A stretch of 64,000 nt of DNA from the NCBI RefSeq assembly GCF_033568475.1, contig NC_133123.1, positions 1,426,001 through 1,490,000 of the forward strand. The letters run 5' to 3'. The notes beneath the pieces are model-generated. The model was not told the origin of the DNA. It made no database searches and saw only the letters and a list, made by a program, of their open reading frames with translations. Below, in pieces: positions 23,419 to 33,811 of this stretch. The translations under genes and the position numbers were made by a program. Positions within the stretch are counted from its first letter, which is position 1, and every line of letters starts with the position of its first letter. The stretch comes from Henckelia pumila. Its lineage: Eukaryota; Streptophyta; Magnoliopsida; Lamiales; Gesneriaceae.

Positions 23419-26162
23419 TGTAACACCTAGAATTTCTAAAACGTAAATCCGCATGCATAATTAGGAGAAATTAATTTTAAAATAAGGGTTAAATGAATTT
23501 ATGTGTTATTATGTGATTTATATGCATGATTTAAGTTATTTTAGCATTTAACCCAAAATTAGTGATTTTCGTGATTTATGGAAATTAATTGTTTTGATCG
23601 CATAGACGGAACCGTGGACGGACGAGATACCAAAATATTTAGCCAAAAATATTTTATGAGTTTATGAGCCTTAAAAATAATATTTTAAGATATTTTGTCA
23701 AGAAAATTTTAGTATTTAATTATATATTTATTTAAGGATTTATTTTTAGCCAAAATAAGTCATTTTAATGACTTTTATTAATATTTAAAAATTTCCTAAT
23801 TTTATATTTCGGGATTTTTGGTTGTGTTATCAGATTATTATTATTTAGTAAGGATTTTAAATATTTATTTAGATATGATTTTATTTCTAAATTATTAATA
23901 TCCTATTTTAATTCTAATTATCAAAATTTTAAAAAGAAAACCTAAACCTACCCTACCACAAATTCTTTTAGCCGACAACTCCCTCTTCTTCCACCCTCCT
24001 TCACGCCTCCATCTTAATTCTGGAAAAAAAAAAAACCCCATAGCGGATTATTCAAGCTTCATTCTTTAAAGGTTTTTGGTCCGTTCGTCGTCCCGGAGCC
24101 ACGTAAACGCATCAACCTTCGTCTATAAATTGAAAAGGCATGTTTAACTCCTTTCTTTAACACCATATAAGCTATTATGCATGAATGAGATTTTTTGTTT
24201 CAGAATTTATTAGCCATGGTTCGAATTTATTGCAAGTATGAATGAATTGTTGCATGTTTTGGTGAATTCATGATCATAACTCGTTTTTGTGCCTTGCATG
24301 GTTCGGTCCAGAGGCTAGGGCTCGAGTCAGTGGTGGGCTAGGGTCCTAGGAAGCCAGTCATGGTCGGGATATGGGGCTGGAATGGGCTGTAGCCGTGGCA
24401 TTCAAGATCTGGTGCACAGATTGCGCAGGTTTAGAGTTCCGGGAAAAAGAGTTCGTTCTCTTCACTCCGGCCACGGTTTGATGTGAGGTTTGTTGTGTTA
24501 GAAACCCCTACGTGTTTACTAAGTCTAGGAATTAATTTCACAGTGATTGATGGTCGGAGAAAGCGGCACAATCGAAAACCCCGGCGCTGCTCAGGTCTGC
24601 GCGCGAGTCCAGGATAGGCGGACTTGCAGCGGTTCGTTCTCCTTCGTTAGGACTCCGTTTTGGCTGGTTTTTGGCTTTTTGGAAACGTCTTGAAGTTCTC
24701 TAGGTGTATATGGTGGAGCTGCGGCCTTTGGGTGGCCGGAGCTGTCCGGCAGTTGGCCACAAAACTTGCTGCTCGCACGGGTTAGGAAAGGGGAAAGGGG
24801 GGGATCGGGTTTGGGGTTTGTTGGGTGCTGGGTCGGGTCTGAGGGTCTGGGTCGGGTCAGTAGGGTCTAGGGTCGGGTCAAGTGAGTCCGGGTCTGGGTT
24901 AGGTGGACCGGGCTCGGGTATTTTAAATTTTTAATTAATTAAGAGATTAATTGATTTTGGGCTTTTAAAATTAATTAGAAAATTATTTGGGCCTCCAAAT
25001 AATTTTATTTGGGTTTTTAAATTATTTTTAAGTTAACCCAATAATTTTATGGGCTCGTGGGCCCATAGGAATTTTTGGGCCAGGCTAGAGTTTTATTGGG
25101 CTTGTTTAAGTTAATGGGCTTAGATATTTTCTTTAGGTCCATTTAAGTTGAATGAAATATTTGGGCTTAAATGTAAGATTAATGGGCCTAGATGAGTGAT
25201 CAGCAGTCTGGACCAACCCATGAAAAATAAATAAGTCCGGAATATATATTTAATTATTTTATGCATGAAATTCATATTTTTAGTATGAGTATATTTATTA
25301 TGAAAAATAAATTAAATATATATTACGGACAAATTTTCAGTGCATGCATCCACGAAATTTATTATGAATATTATTATGTAAATGATGAGCAATAAAATAT
25401 TTTGTGGAAATTGAAGTATGTGTGACATAGGGGTGGTTTTCCACCATATGATTCGGTAGTTTTACTACCATAGGGGTGGTTATCCACCATATGATTCGGT
25501 AGTTTACTACCATAGGAGGTGATTTATCACCGCCATCGTACGTTGGTTTATGAGACTGATCAGTCGACACATGAGCGTCACACTTATGGATAGGACCATC
25601 TACAGGTTTTTAAATGTATTGCTCAATTATGTTATATATGATTAAGGAAGTTATGATATATGTAAGATTTATGATTCAGCATTTATGTTATGAAAATATT
25701 TCCATGCATGCTCATGTACAGGTATATGTATTAGTATTTATGTGATGCATTATTTTTAACCTTGTTATAAAGGATTAGACATGTTGAGCCCCTAGGCTCA
25801 CTACGCTTATATGGTGCAGGTGAGCATGATGAATTTGATGTAGCTCCTACCGGTGGTGAGGACGTATGAGATCACGGAGCAGTGGACCCCGTGACCGTCG
25901 CAGTTTTAGTTTATGATGATTGAATATTGAAAACATGTTTTATTTTAGTATTATTCCGCATATTATATTTTTCAGTACCATTATTTATGATTTTAAATGA
26001 TGCATGAAATATTTTTAAGAATTTATTTATTTAATATTTTCTTTAGATTATTTAATATTTAGCATTTTATTTTATATACATATATGTATGGGCATGTATG
26101 TATAATAGTATTATTTAAAAAAAAAAAAAGTTTTTCCGCATTTATTAGTAGTAGGCGTTTCA
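23419..26162 (+). repeat. Tekay-like copy 1, 3' LTR (2744 bp)
   Basis: It starts TGTAACACCTAG and ends GGCGTTTCA, followed by TSD GTAAC. The hairpin array recurs unchanged at about 25432-25531. The 76-codon ORF at 24704 lies in GGGTCGGGTC-like repeats and is not a gene. Confidence 0.92.
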
Positions 26163-26167
26163 GTAAC

Positions 26168-27003
26168 TATGAGGAGAACGGTAACAAATCCGATTTAATT
26201 TGGCAATAAATCTCTTCGATTTTCTCCGATAATTTCGGCCCAAATATTTCACCAAATATTTCCAAATTTAACTCCTTATCAGAATATAACACCACTGAAA
26301 CAAAATCCAATCACATTCAAATTCAAAAAATTCAGATGATAGGGCAAAAATCACAAATTTTGTTCGATCAGAATTTTTAACCTTTTGGCTTAGTATATTC
26401 ACAAATATGCATGCCCTAATTATGTCTAAAAACAGAGTGTGACATAAAAAATAAAATGCAATTTTATGCACAAATAAATGTTGACAAGTGAGGTGTTATC
26501 CACGATGTTGGCAATATCTCCCAGCATCACTTCAGGATTCAGAAAAATTATTATATCCAAATCATTATTTTTGCAGAAGTGGTAGCCTGCACACTAAAAG
26601 AACAATCTTCAAATGGACCCCTTTAAGTAGCTTTTTCCATTTGCTTCTGATTATCAATCAAATTTGATAATTGATTCAATTCAAGCTTCATCATTTTTTT
26701 TCTTTTGTTATTCTGAATTTACAAAGTCACTTTTCACTTGGGACAAGATCATGGAATACACGAACGTCCCTTCACTACTTTGTGACTTAGTCAGAACTCT
26801 TCTTCAATTTATCCGAATTAAACTGTAAAATATTTTGCAAAGAATCCTGAGTGAAAACTAGTCAATGGTTACAAAGTATCAACCACATCACAAAACAGAA
26901 TGAATGCATGAATGCAGTATGCCTAAGATCCTAAAAATGCACATGCATGAAAAGGTGTTGTCACAGGGTGTTGGCAACACTCCTGACAACATCTCGATTC
27001 TGT
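26168..27003 (-). other. Sirevirus non-coding spacer between pol and the downstream ORF
   Basis: This A/T-rich segment of the Sirevirus has no recognisable coding sequence. It contains two copies of the palindromic motif (26491-26519, 26953-26981). In the uninterrupted element it would be joined to 6517-6820. Confidence 0.6.
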
Positions 27004-30000
27004 CTATAATGCACATATACTGAGAGACTTTCTTAGACTGAAAAATCTCTCGAAATCCAAAGCTTTTGTGAATATATCAGCTAATTGGTTATTAGTTCCA
27101 ACAAACTCAATTAAGATCATGCTTTTTTCGATCAAATCTCGAATGAAGTGATGTCTAATGTCAATGTGTTTGGTTTGAGAGTGTTGTACTGGATTTTTGG
27201 ATATATCAATGACACTTGAATTATCACAGTACACAATAGGAGTATCACTTTTAACACCATAATCATTTAGCATTTGATTCATCCAAATGAGTTGTGAACA
27301 TCAACTACCAATAGCAACATACTCAGACTCAACAGTAGACAGTGAGACACAATTTTTTTTCTTACTATACCAAGATACTAAGTTATTCCCCAAGTAAAAA
27401 CATCCTCCCGAAGTGCTCTTTCTCTCATCTAAATCCCCAGCCCAATCAGCATCACTAAATCCTACCAAATTAGAATTGGTTTCTTTAGTGTACCACAAAC
27501 CCAAATTCAAAGTTCCAGCCACATATTTCAGTATACGTTTTACGGCCTTCAAGTGAGTAATTTTTGGGTTAGACTGGTATCTAGTACATAGACAAACACT
27601 ATACATGATATCAGGTCTAGTAGCACTTAAATATAAAAAAATATCAATCATGCTTCTGTAGAGGGTGTTGTCAACACTTTCGGCAACTTCCTCCCTAGAC
27701 AGTTTTTCATTAGACCCCATAGGTGTGCGCATGTGTTTAGTGTTGTCATTCAGAAACTTCTTTACAAGATTTTTAGCATATTTGCTTTGACACAAAAATA
27801 TACCATCATGCATTTGTTTCACTTGCAAGCCCAAGAAATATGTTAACTCACCAACCATGCTCATCTCAAATGTAGACGACATGCACTTCACAAAATCATC
27901 AACAAGTTTATCATTTGAAACACAAAAAATTATATCATCCACATAAATTTGGCAAATTAATATATCACCTTGAGACTTTTGCACAAATAAAGTCTTATCA
28001 ACTTCACCTCTTTTGAAGCCAATATTGAGTAAGTACTCAGTAAGTCTCCCATACCATGTACGTGGTGCTTGCTTCAATCCATACAATGCCTTTTTTAACT
28101 TATACACATAGTCAAGATGATTTGGATCCTCAAAACCCTTAGGTTGTTTCACAAAGACTTCTTCATTTAGGATCCCATTCAAAAAGACACTCTTTACATC
28201 CATTTGAAACAGTTTCATTCCCATATAACATGAAACAGCAAGCAAAAGTTGGACTGACTCAATGCGGGCTACAAGAGCAAAGGTTTCATCAAAGTCCACC
28301 CCTTCAACCTGTGTGTACCCTTGAGCTACCAACCTAGCTTTATTCATAATGATGTTTCCTGACTCATCGGTTTTATTTTTGAAAATCCATTTAGTTCCTA
28401 TGACATTTCCATGAGCAGGACGCGGTACTAAGTACCAAACATCATTCCTAACAAAATTTTCTAACTCTTCATGCATAGCATTGATCCAAAATTCATCTTT
28501 TAAAGCTTTTTCTACCTTTTTGGGTTCAATGTTTGACACGAAACAAGAATCTTACCTGAGAATATGTAGAACTCATGCACAACAAACCTTCCATCTTTCG
28601 ATAATCCACTTTCTCTTTCCTTCGAGTTTGCAAGTCTCCATGCACATCTCCAATGACCTGTGAGGTTGGGTGATTCTTTTGAATTCTGCTTGGAACGTTC
28701 TTTCCAGCTTTATTTACCTCACTGTTCTCATCAATATTCTCATCAGTAGGATTTTCAACTTTTGATTTTGGATTTTATATAGGAGGTGTTGTCAGAGGTG
28801 TTGGCAACACTCCTTTGACAGCATCTAAATTTCCAGAATTTTCAAGCAGATCATTAACTTCATCCTCAGCTGTTTTCTTCTTTAGATCTGTAAAGTCATC
28901 AAAAACAACATTAATTGACTCAAAAATAGTCTGTGTTCTCAAGTTGTACATCCTATAGGCTCGGCTTTGATGAATTTTCCAAGAACATACACTTATCACT
29001 TTTTGCATCAAATTTAGCAAGATGATCCTTATCATTCAAAACGTGACATACACATCCAAAAACATGAAAATATTTAAGGTTTGGCCTCTTTTCCATGAGA
29101 ATTTCGTAGGATGTCATAGTAGTACCATTCCTCAAATAAACTCTATTTGAAATATGACATGCAGTATTCAAGGCTTCAACCCAAAAACGTTTTGAAATAT
29201 TTTTCGAACTCAACATCACTCTTGCCATTTCTTGCAAAGTCCTATTTTTCCTTTCAGCAATTCCATTTTGTTGTGGAGTTTTAGGAGCAGAAAATTCATG
29301 AGAAATACCTTTCTTATCACACAGACTAGCAAAATAAGAGTTTTCGAACTCCTTACCATGATCAGTGCGAATACGGATTACCTTCAGATTATGTAGATTT
29401 GTAATCTTAGTGAGCAGTTTCTTGAAGGCATCAAATGTGTCCGATTTTTCTCTCAGAAAATTTACCCAAGTATATCGTGAGAAATCATCCACACAAACAA
29501 AAGAATATTTCTTACCTCCAAAGCTTTCAACATCCATTGGACCCATCAAGTCCATATGTAAAAGCTCAAGACAGCGTGTTGTCACAGATGTTGGCAACAC
29601 CTCGTGTGACACCCTAGTCTGGTTCCCTTTCTGACATGCTTCACACACAAATGGAATACCAGATTTTAAGTTAGGCATACCTCTGACAACATCTAACTTA
29701 CTTAAGTTCCTTAAAGTCTTGAAGTTTGCATGACCCAATTTTTTATGTCATAGATCAAACTCATTCAATTTTGTGTGCCTACAAGCCATCTCTTCTCCGA
29801 GTTGATAGCAGTTATCCGATGACCTTGTACCTGTCATGACACACAAATTTGAATCATCAAAAACTTTGCATAATTTCTTATCAAATTGCACATGCAAATT
29901 ATCATCACAAAGTTGGCTTATGCTTATTAGATTTGCGTTTAATCCTTCAACATGAAGCACATTGCGAAGCTTGGGCAGACCAGCAACATCCAGAATTCAT

Positions 30001-30476
30001 TTTCCAACAATGTTTCCCTTTGAACCTCCACCATAGGTTACTTTTCCACTTTTCTGTTCAACATAGTCAGTGAGAAACTTTTTGGAACCTGTCATGTGAC
30101 GAGAGCTACCGCTATCAAAGTACCATGCACCTGAAATATTAGTTCTCAAAGCAGTATAAATCATATGACATTGAATATCAGCTTTTGGTACCCAAATCTT
30201 TCTTACATAAGATCTGTTTCTAGGGATGTTGTGCGGAGGTGTTGGCAACACCTTCGATGCAGATCTATACCTGTAGTCTTCCTGCAGCTTAAAACAGTAT
30301 GGTTTGATATGACCTGGTCTATGACAGTAATGACAGATGTACTTACGTTTCCTTCTAGATTTTGAAGGGGCAGCAGGCTGTGGCTTTGGTTTTGGAGGAT
30401 CACTTGGTGAGGCCTTTTTGCTTGAGCTTTTTGCACTGCTACTTTCCTTGACAAACACAGGGTCTTTCGAACTTTA
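27004..30476 (-). pseudogene. pol: Sirevirus pol: zinc knuckle, protease, integrase, RT, RNase H, with stops and frameshifts
   Basis: Reading down the minus strand, a second CCHC knuckle (CHYCHRPGHIKPYC) and protease DSGSSRHMTG lie in 29997-30458. The gag-pre-integrase region (29748-29960) and integrase core (28953-29738, including RTDHGKEFENSYF and PKTPQQNGIAERKNRT) are in the same frame but separated by TGA codons; one sits where related elements have Trp before HKKLGHAN. The frame shifts near 28980 and again near 28545. RT (27301-28539) keeps YVDD, and RNase H (FSDADWAGD) is followed by a TGA before the last 93 codons (27004-27282). A TAA at 30474-30476 separates it from gag in the same frame; whether that is decay or a normal readthrough stop cannot be told from one copy. 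Confidence 0.88.
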
Positions 30477-32027
30477 ACCAACCTCAAATATGCTGTTTTC
30501 AAAACCTAAACCAGCCGTACCATCTCTTCCCATCATGAGTAACGAATCAAGCTTGGAAGTGATTGAATTAAACTTGGCCAATGTAGCATTTACTTTTCCA
30601 AATTCTTTCTTCACTTGGCTTAGTTCCATGTTTTTCTTACTCAGCATGGCTTCCAGTCTTGACACATCAGCCTTTAGATCAGAATTTTCCTTCGAAAGAA
30701 TAGTATTCATCTTATTCCTTTCAACCCAATCAGTATGAAGTTCTTCAAACATCATCCGAGCTTCTTCCATGGACATTGTCTCTTCACCTGTATCATTATC
30801 ACACATGTTATCAGTAATGGAGGAATTCAAACAAACTGACCTTTGGGAGATGTTGCGGCCAGGTGCGGCAACACCTAAAGGATTGACTTGAAACTTTTTC
30901 TTGCTCTTCAGTAGGGCAGATAAGGCAGTATGGCTTTCTTCATCTTCTTGTTCTTCTTCTTCAGACTCTTCATCACTCAAGGACGTGTTCATCCCTTTCC
31001 TAAGCGTGTTGGCACACTCATTTGTATAGTGTCCAAAACCTTGACAAGCATGACATTGAACAGTGTCCAACTTCTTTGACACAAACTTCTTCTTCCCCTC
31101 CAACATCAGTCGAGGCTTAGGAGTATCAACAGATTTCCTTGGTGATTGTTCTGGTCCAATAATCCTTAAAGGCTTGTTAGAGAACATTGGAGCCTTGAGT
31201 TTTTGATCCGTCTTTCTTGACTCTTTCATCTTCTTCAGATAATCATTGAATTTCCTAGTCATAAGAGAGATTGAATCATCTTCCAAGTCAGATTGATGAA
31301 CTTCTTGATGAAATTGAGCATACTCCTCGTATGAGGGTTTCGAGGCTTGAAAGGCTATTGATTTTCCTTTATCCTTCTCTTGTTCTGAATTGTTCATCTC
31401 AAAAACTTTAAGGATGCTAATCAGTTCAGTCATCTTCATCTTTGAAGTGTCTTTAATTTCTTCAAGCGCCCAAATCTTCCCATTAAATCGTTTAGGCAAG
31501 GATCGAAGAACCTTGTTCACCATAGTTTCACTAGCAATAGGTCCTCCAAGAGCATGTGCCTCTGTAGCTATCTCCCTAAGTTTCTTATCATAATCAGCAA
31601 TAGATTCATTCTCATCCATCCTGATATTTTCAAATCTTGCGTTTAACAATCTCAATCTTGTTCTTCTCACGCTATCAGTCCCTTCACAGTGTTCTTGAAG
31701 AGCATCCCATGCATCCTTAGCAACAGTGCAATCAGCTATGATTCCATACATCCTCATATCAACAGTTGCAAAAATTGCATTGAGTGCTTTAGCATTGTAG
31801 CTTGAACTTTGTGTTTTCTCGGCAGTCCAAGTTTCTTCTTGCTTGATGATGTAGTCTCCATCTTCATCTAGCGTCTTTGGAGGAGTCCAACCAGTCAGAA
31901 TACTTTGCCAAGAACGAACATCCATAGCCTTAATAGTATATCGCATCATATTCTTCCATAGTGCGTAATTCATGCCATCAAGGACCGGAGGTTTCAGGAA
32001 CGAGTTCGCAACAGACGATGAGTCCAT
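30474..32027 (-). CDS. gag: Sirevirus gag
   Basis: This 517-codon open frame starts 60-70 bp after the PBS. The N-terminal 200 residues match the copia Gag family (LKPPVLDGMNYALWKNMMR, then WDALQEHCEGT and LRLLNARFENIRM). A CCHC zinc knuckle (CHACQGFGHYTNEC) lies near residues 325-338. An acidic stretch follows, then a coiled-coil-like C-terminus (LKADVSRLEAMLSKKNMELS). It is the only long intact gene of this element. A copy of the palindromic motif is embedded at 30848-30876. The stop may be a readthrough signal, since the pol frame continues in phase. Confidence 0.85.
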   Translation of the reverse strand: MDSSSVANSFLKPPVLDGMNYALWKNMMRYTIKAMDVRSWQSILTGWTPPKTLDEDGDYIIKQEETWTAEKTQSSSYNAKALNAIFATVDMRMYGIIADCTVAKDAWDALQEHCEGTDSVRRTRLRLLNARFENIRMDENESIADYDKKLREIATEAHALGGPIASETMVNKVLRSLPKRFNGKIWALEEIKDTSKMKMTELISILKVFEMNNSEQEKDKGKSIAFQASKPSYEEYAQFHQEVHQSDLEDDSISLMTRKFNDYLKKMKESRKTDQKLKAPMFSNKPLRIIGPEQSPRKSVDTPKPRLMLEGKKKFVSKKLDTVQCHACQGFGHYTNECANTLRKGMNTSLSDEESEEEEQEDEESHTALSALLKSKKKFQVNPLGVAAPGRNISQRSVCLNSSITDNMCDNDTGEETMSMEEARMMFEELHTDWVERNKMNTILSKENSDLKADVSRLEAMLSKKNMELSQVKKEFGKVNATLAKFNSITSKLDSLLMMGRDGTAGLGFENSIFEVG

Positions 32028-32086
32028 CTTATTCCCTGTAATAAAATAAACAAACCAAGATCAGTTCTTAGTGTATCAAGTTTATG

Positions 32087-32098
32087 GCTCTGATGCCA
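32087..32098 (-). other. primer binding site, Sirevirus
   Basis: GCTCTGATGCCA on the plus strand is the reverse complement of TGGCATCAGAGC, one base off the common initiator methionyl tRNA site. It lies two bases inside the 5' LTR border. Confidence 0.8.
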
Positions 32099-32100
32099 CT

Positions 32101-32909
32101 TTTAAGAGAATAGGGGTTGCACATAAACTGTTTGAGGTGTTGTCACAAGATGTTGACAACACCTACAATAACACCTTGAGTAACTTGCAGCGGAATAAAA
32201 TTAAAACGTAAATAAAATAAACAAGCAACCAAATAAATAGACTCAATATGATCTAAGCAAGAGTATAAAATACTCTTGCAGCGCCTCAGGGCAAAACTTC
32301 ACTAGAAAATAAATCAAAGAGTTTTACAAACCCTAACACTAGTGATTATTGTAAAATTCAATTTCTCAAAATAATTGAGAAAATAAACCATAAAAATAAC
32401 TCCTAAAAATTCTATTCAAAATAGAATAAATAAAATAAAGTAAGGAGTTAAAAATCTTGATGCCAAAAACTTGTATAGTCGAAACACTCTTCAATCAATG
32501 ATCTTCAAGTGTTCTTCAAGCATCAAGTAACCTTGACCGATTTCAGCTTTCAAAGATCTTCAATCCTTCTGTCAATGTACGTGTATGAAGCTCTTGGGAA
32601 ATCTCACGGTCTCTCTCTATCTTTTCTTTCTTGTGAACGCCTATCTCAAATAAATAGACCAAGAATCCTTCTTCAATACGTTTCCTTGTAGGCGTAGGAT
32701 TTTTTTGATTTGATCATATCAAATCTACACAAATAAAAAAAGATAAATATTAGATATGATATGTTAAATATTCTAATCAGCTTATCAATATCGCAAATAG
32801 GAAATAAATCACATAAATAAAGATTACTTCATGTTTAAAAAAGACAAAAGATATTTAATAAAATCTTTTTTAAAATAGGATGATTTTAAGTAATAAAATA
32901 TTTCTTACA
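32101..32909 (-). repeat. Sirevirus 5' LTR
   Basis: Aligned with 4549-5357, with about 35 differences by eye. The inner border reads TTTAAG where the other LTR has TGTAAG, so the terminal dinucleotide has mutated here. The outer end CTTACA is intact and is followed by TSD AAAGT. Confidence 0.88.
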
Positions 32910-32914
32910 AAAGT

Positions 32915-33811
32915 AGATGGAAAAACTGTCGCATTTCCTTCGCTATATATTGTTGTTTTATTTTGTAATTAATGATATGTGTTTTTGGAATCAAAATCAA
33001 TCATGTTTTTATTCATCCAAAAAGAAAAATAATCATTTTTAATGTGTTTGGAAACAAGTTATTCGTTGAGGGCCGGCCCAACGAAACATTAGTCAATTTG
33101 GTCTGTGACGCTAAAATTAAGGGGCTTTCAGGATTCAAACACCGCCTCTAAATTCATTGTAAACTTACCTTAATTATTGTTTATAAATTAATTTCTAGAC
33201 CATTTCTATGTTTTTCATCCACGTCTCAATTGAAGGTCGAATATTTTTTAGTGGACTCAACATATACTGATGAATGATTGATAAATTGATCACCTTGAAA
33301 TGTATTATAAGATAATGTTGTTGTAGGTAGCATTAAATATTAATTCACATGATCAGTCATTCATTCTCTGTTTTAGGAGATTACTCATCTCATGTATATA
33401 TAATGGTTAAAAAATAGATAATTTGCATTTACCTTTCATATATATATATATATTAATTAGTATTTTTTTTCCTTTTATATATTATAATTTTTACATGATG
33501 AATGTCAAAATGTCATAAAATAAAACTTAAGAAAACGTGAATACAAATAACTCGTTAAAAAACGTACGCTTGACCAAGTTTCAGTATGCATTAGCTAGCG
33601 ATTCCCACGCGTCCATGCATCATCAATGCTTTCCTCTCTACGTGTCTTCTTCTTTGTCCTCATATATATATGCGTGTTTATATGATAACTATCCTCCGAT
33701 CACTTCATACGGAAACAAAGCTTTGGTAGCTAGTTGGCACTGACATATATATATATATAGATATATTGGAGCACTTCATTTAATATTAATAATCAGTGGG
33801 GCATAACCAAA
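32915..33811 (+). promoter_or_regulatory. upstream region of the MFT-like gene
   Basis: About 0.9 kb separates the retrotransposon nest from the MFT-like start codon. It contains an RY-type CATGCA (33614-33619), an ABRE-like ACGTGTC (33640-33646) and a TATA-rich run (about 33744-33760) some 50-70 bp before the ATG. RY and ABRE elements bind ABI3-type and bZIP (ABI5-type) factors, which are known regulators of MFT in Arabidopsis. The sites are seen; their use here is inferred. Confidence 0.45.

Larger units (their letters stand above)
6821..26162 (+). mobile_element. Ty3/gypsy Tekay-like (chromovirus) retrotransposon, copy 1, defective
   Basis: LTRs at 6821-9570 and 23419-26162 run from TGTAACACC to GGCGTTTCA. 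The 5-bp TSD GTAAC lies at 6816-6820 and 26163-26167. A PBS follows the 5' LTR and a polypurine tract precedes the 3' LTR. Gene order is gag, protease, RT, integrase, chromodomain-like tail. Pol carries a deletion of about 1.2 kb, a frameshift, a nonsense codon and the insertion of copy 2. Without that insertion the element is about 9.1 kb. By eye the LTRs differ at about 12 positions plus a few indels. Confidence 0.92.
4583..32164. repeat. dispersed 29-30 bp palindromic motif of the Sirevirus (about 11 copies)
   Basis: An imperfect palindrome, AGGTGTTGTC then about 9-10 bp then GRCAACACCT on the plus strand, recurs at 4583-4612, 5471-5500, 5718-5746, 26491-26519, 26953-26981, 27662-27689, 28784-28812, 29574-29602, 30224-30253, 30848-30876 and 32135-32164, all in the same orientation. 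A weaker copy lies near 6532-6547. The copies lie in both LTRs, in non-coding DNA and inside gag, pol and the downstream ORF. None was found in the inserted gypsy elements. Confidence 0.8.
4549..32909 (-). mobile_element. Ty1/copia Sirevirus-type LTR retrotransposon, decayed, interrupted by nested gypsy elements
   Basis: Two 809-bp LTRs (4549-5357 and 32101-32909) bound the element, with a perfect 5-bp TSD AAAGT at 4544-4548 and 32910-32914. Genes lie on the minus strand in the order gag, protease, integrase, RT, RNase H, then an extra downstream ORF, which is the copia order. The extra acidic ORF and a series of polypurine tracts before the 3' LTR are Sirevirus features. Removing the inserted 19.3 kb leaves about 9.0 kb. 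Pol has several stops and at least two frameshifts, so this copy cannot be autonomous. About 35 LTR differences counted by eye (roughly 4%) make it the oldest layer of the nest. Confidence 0.9.
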
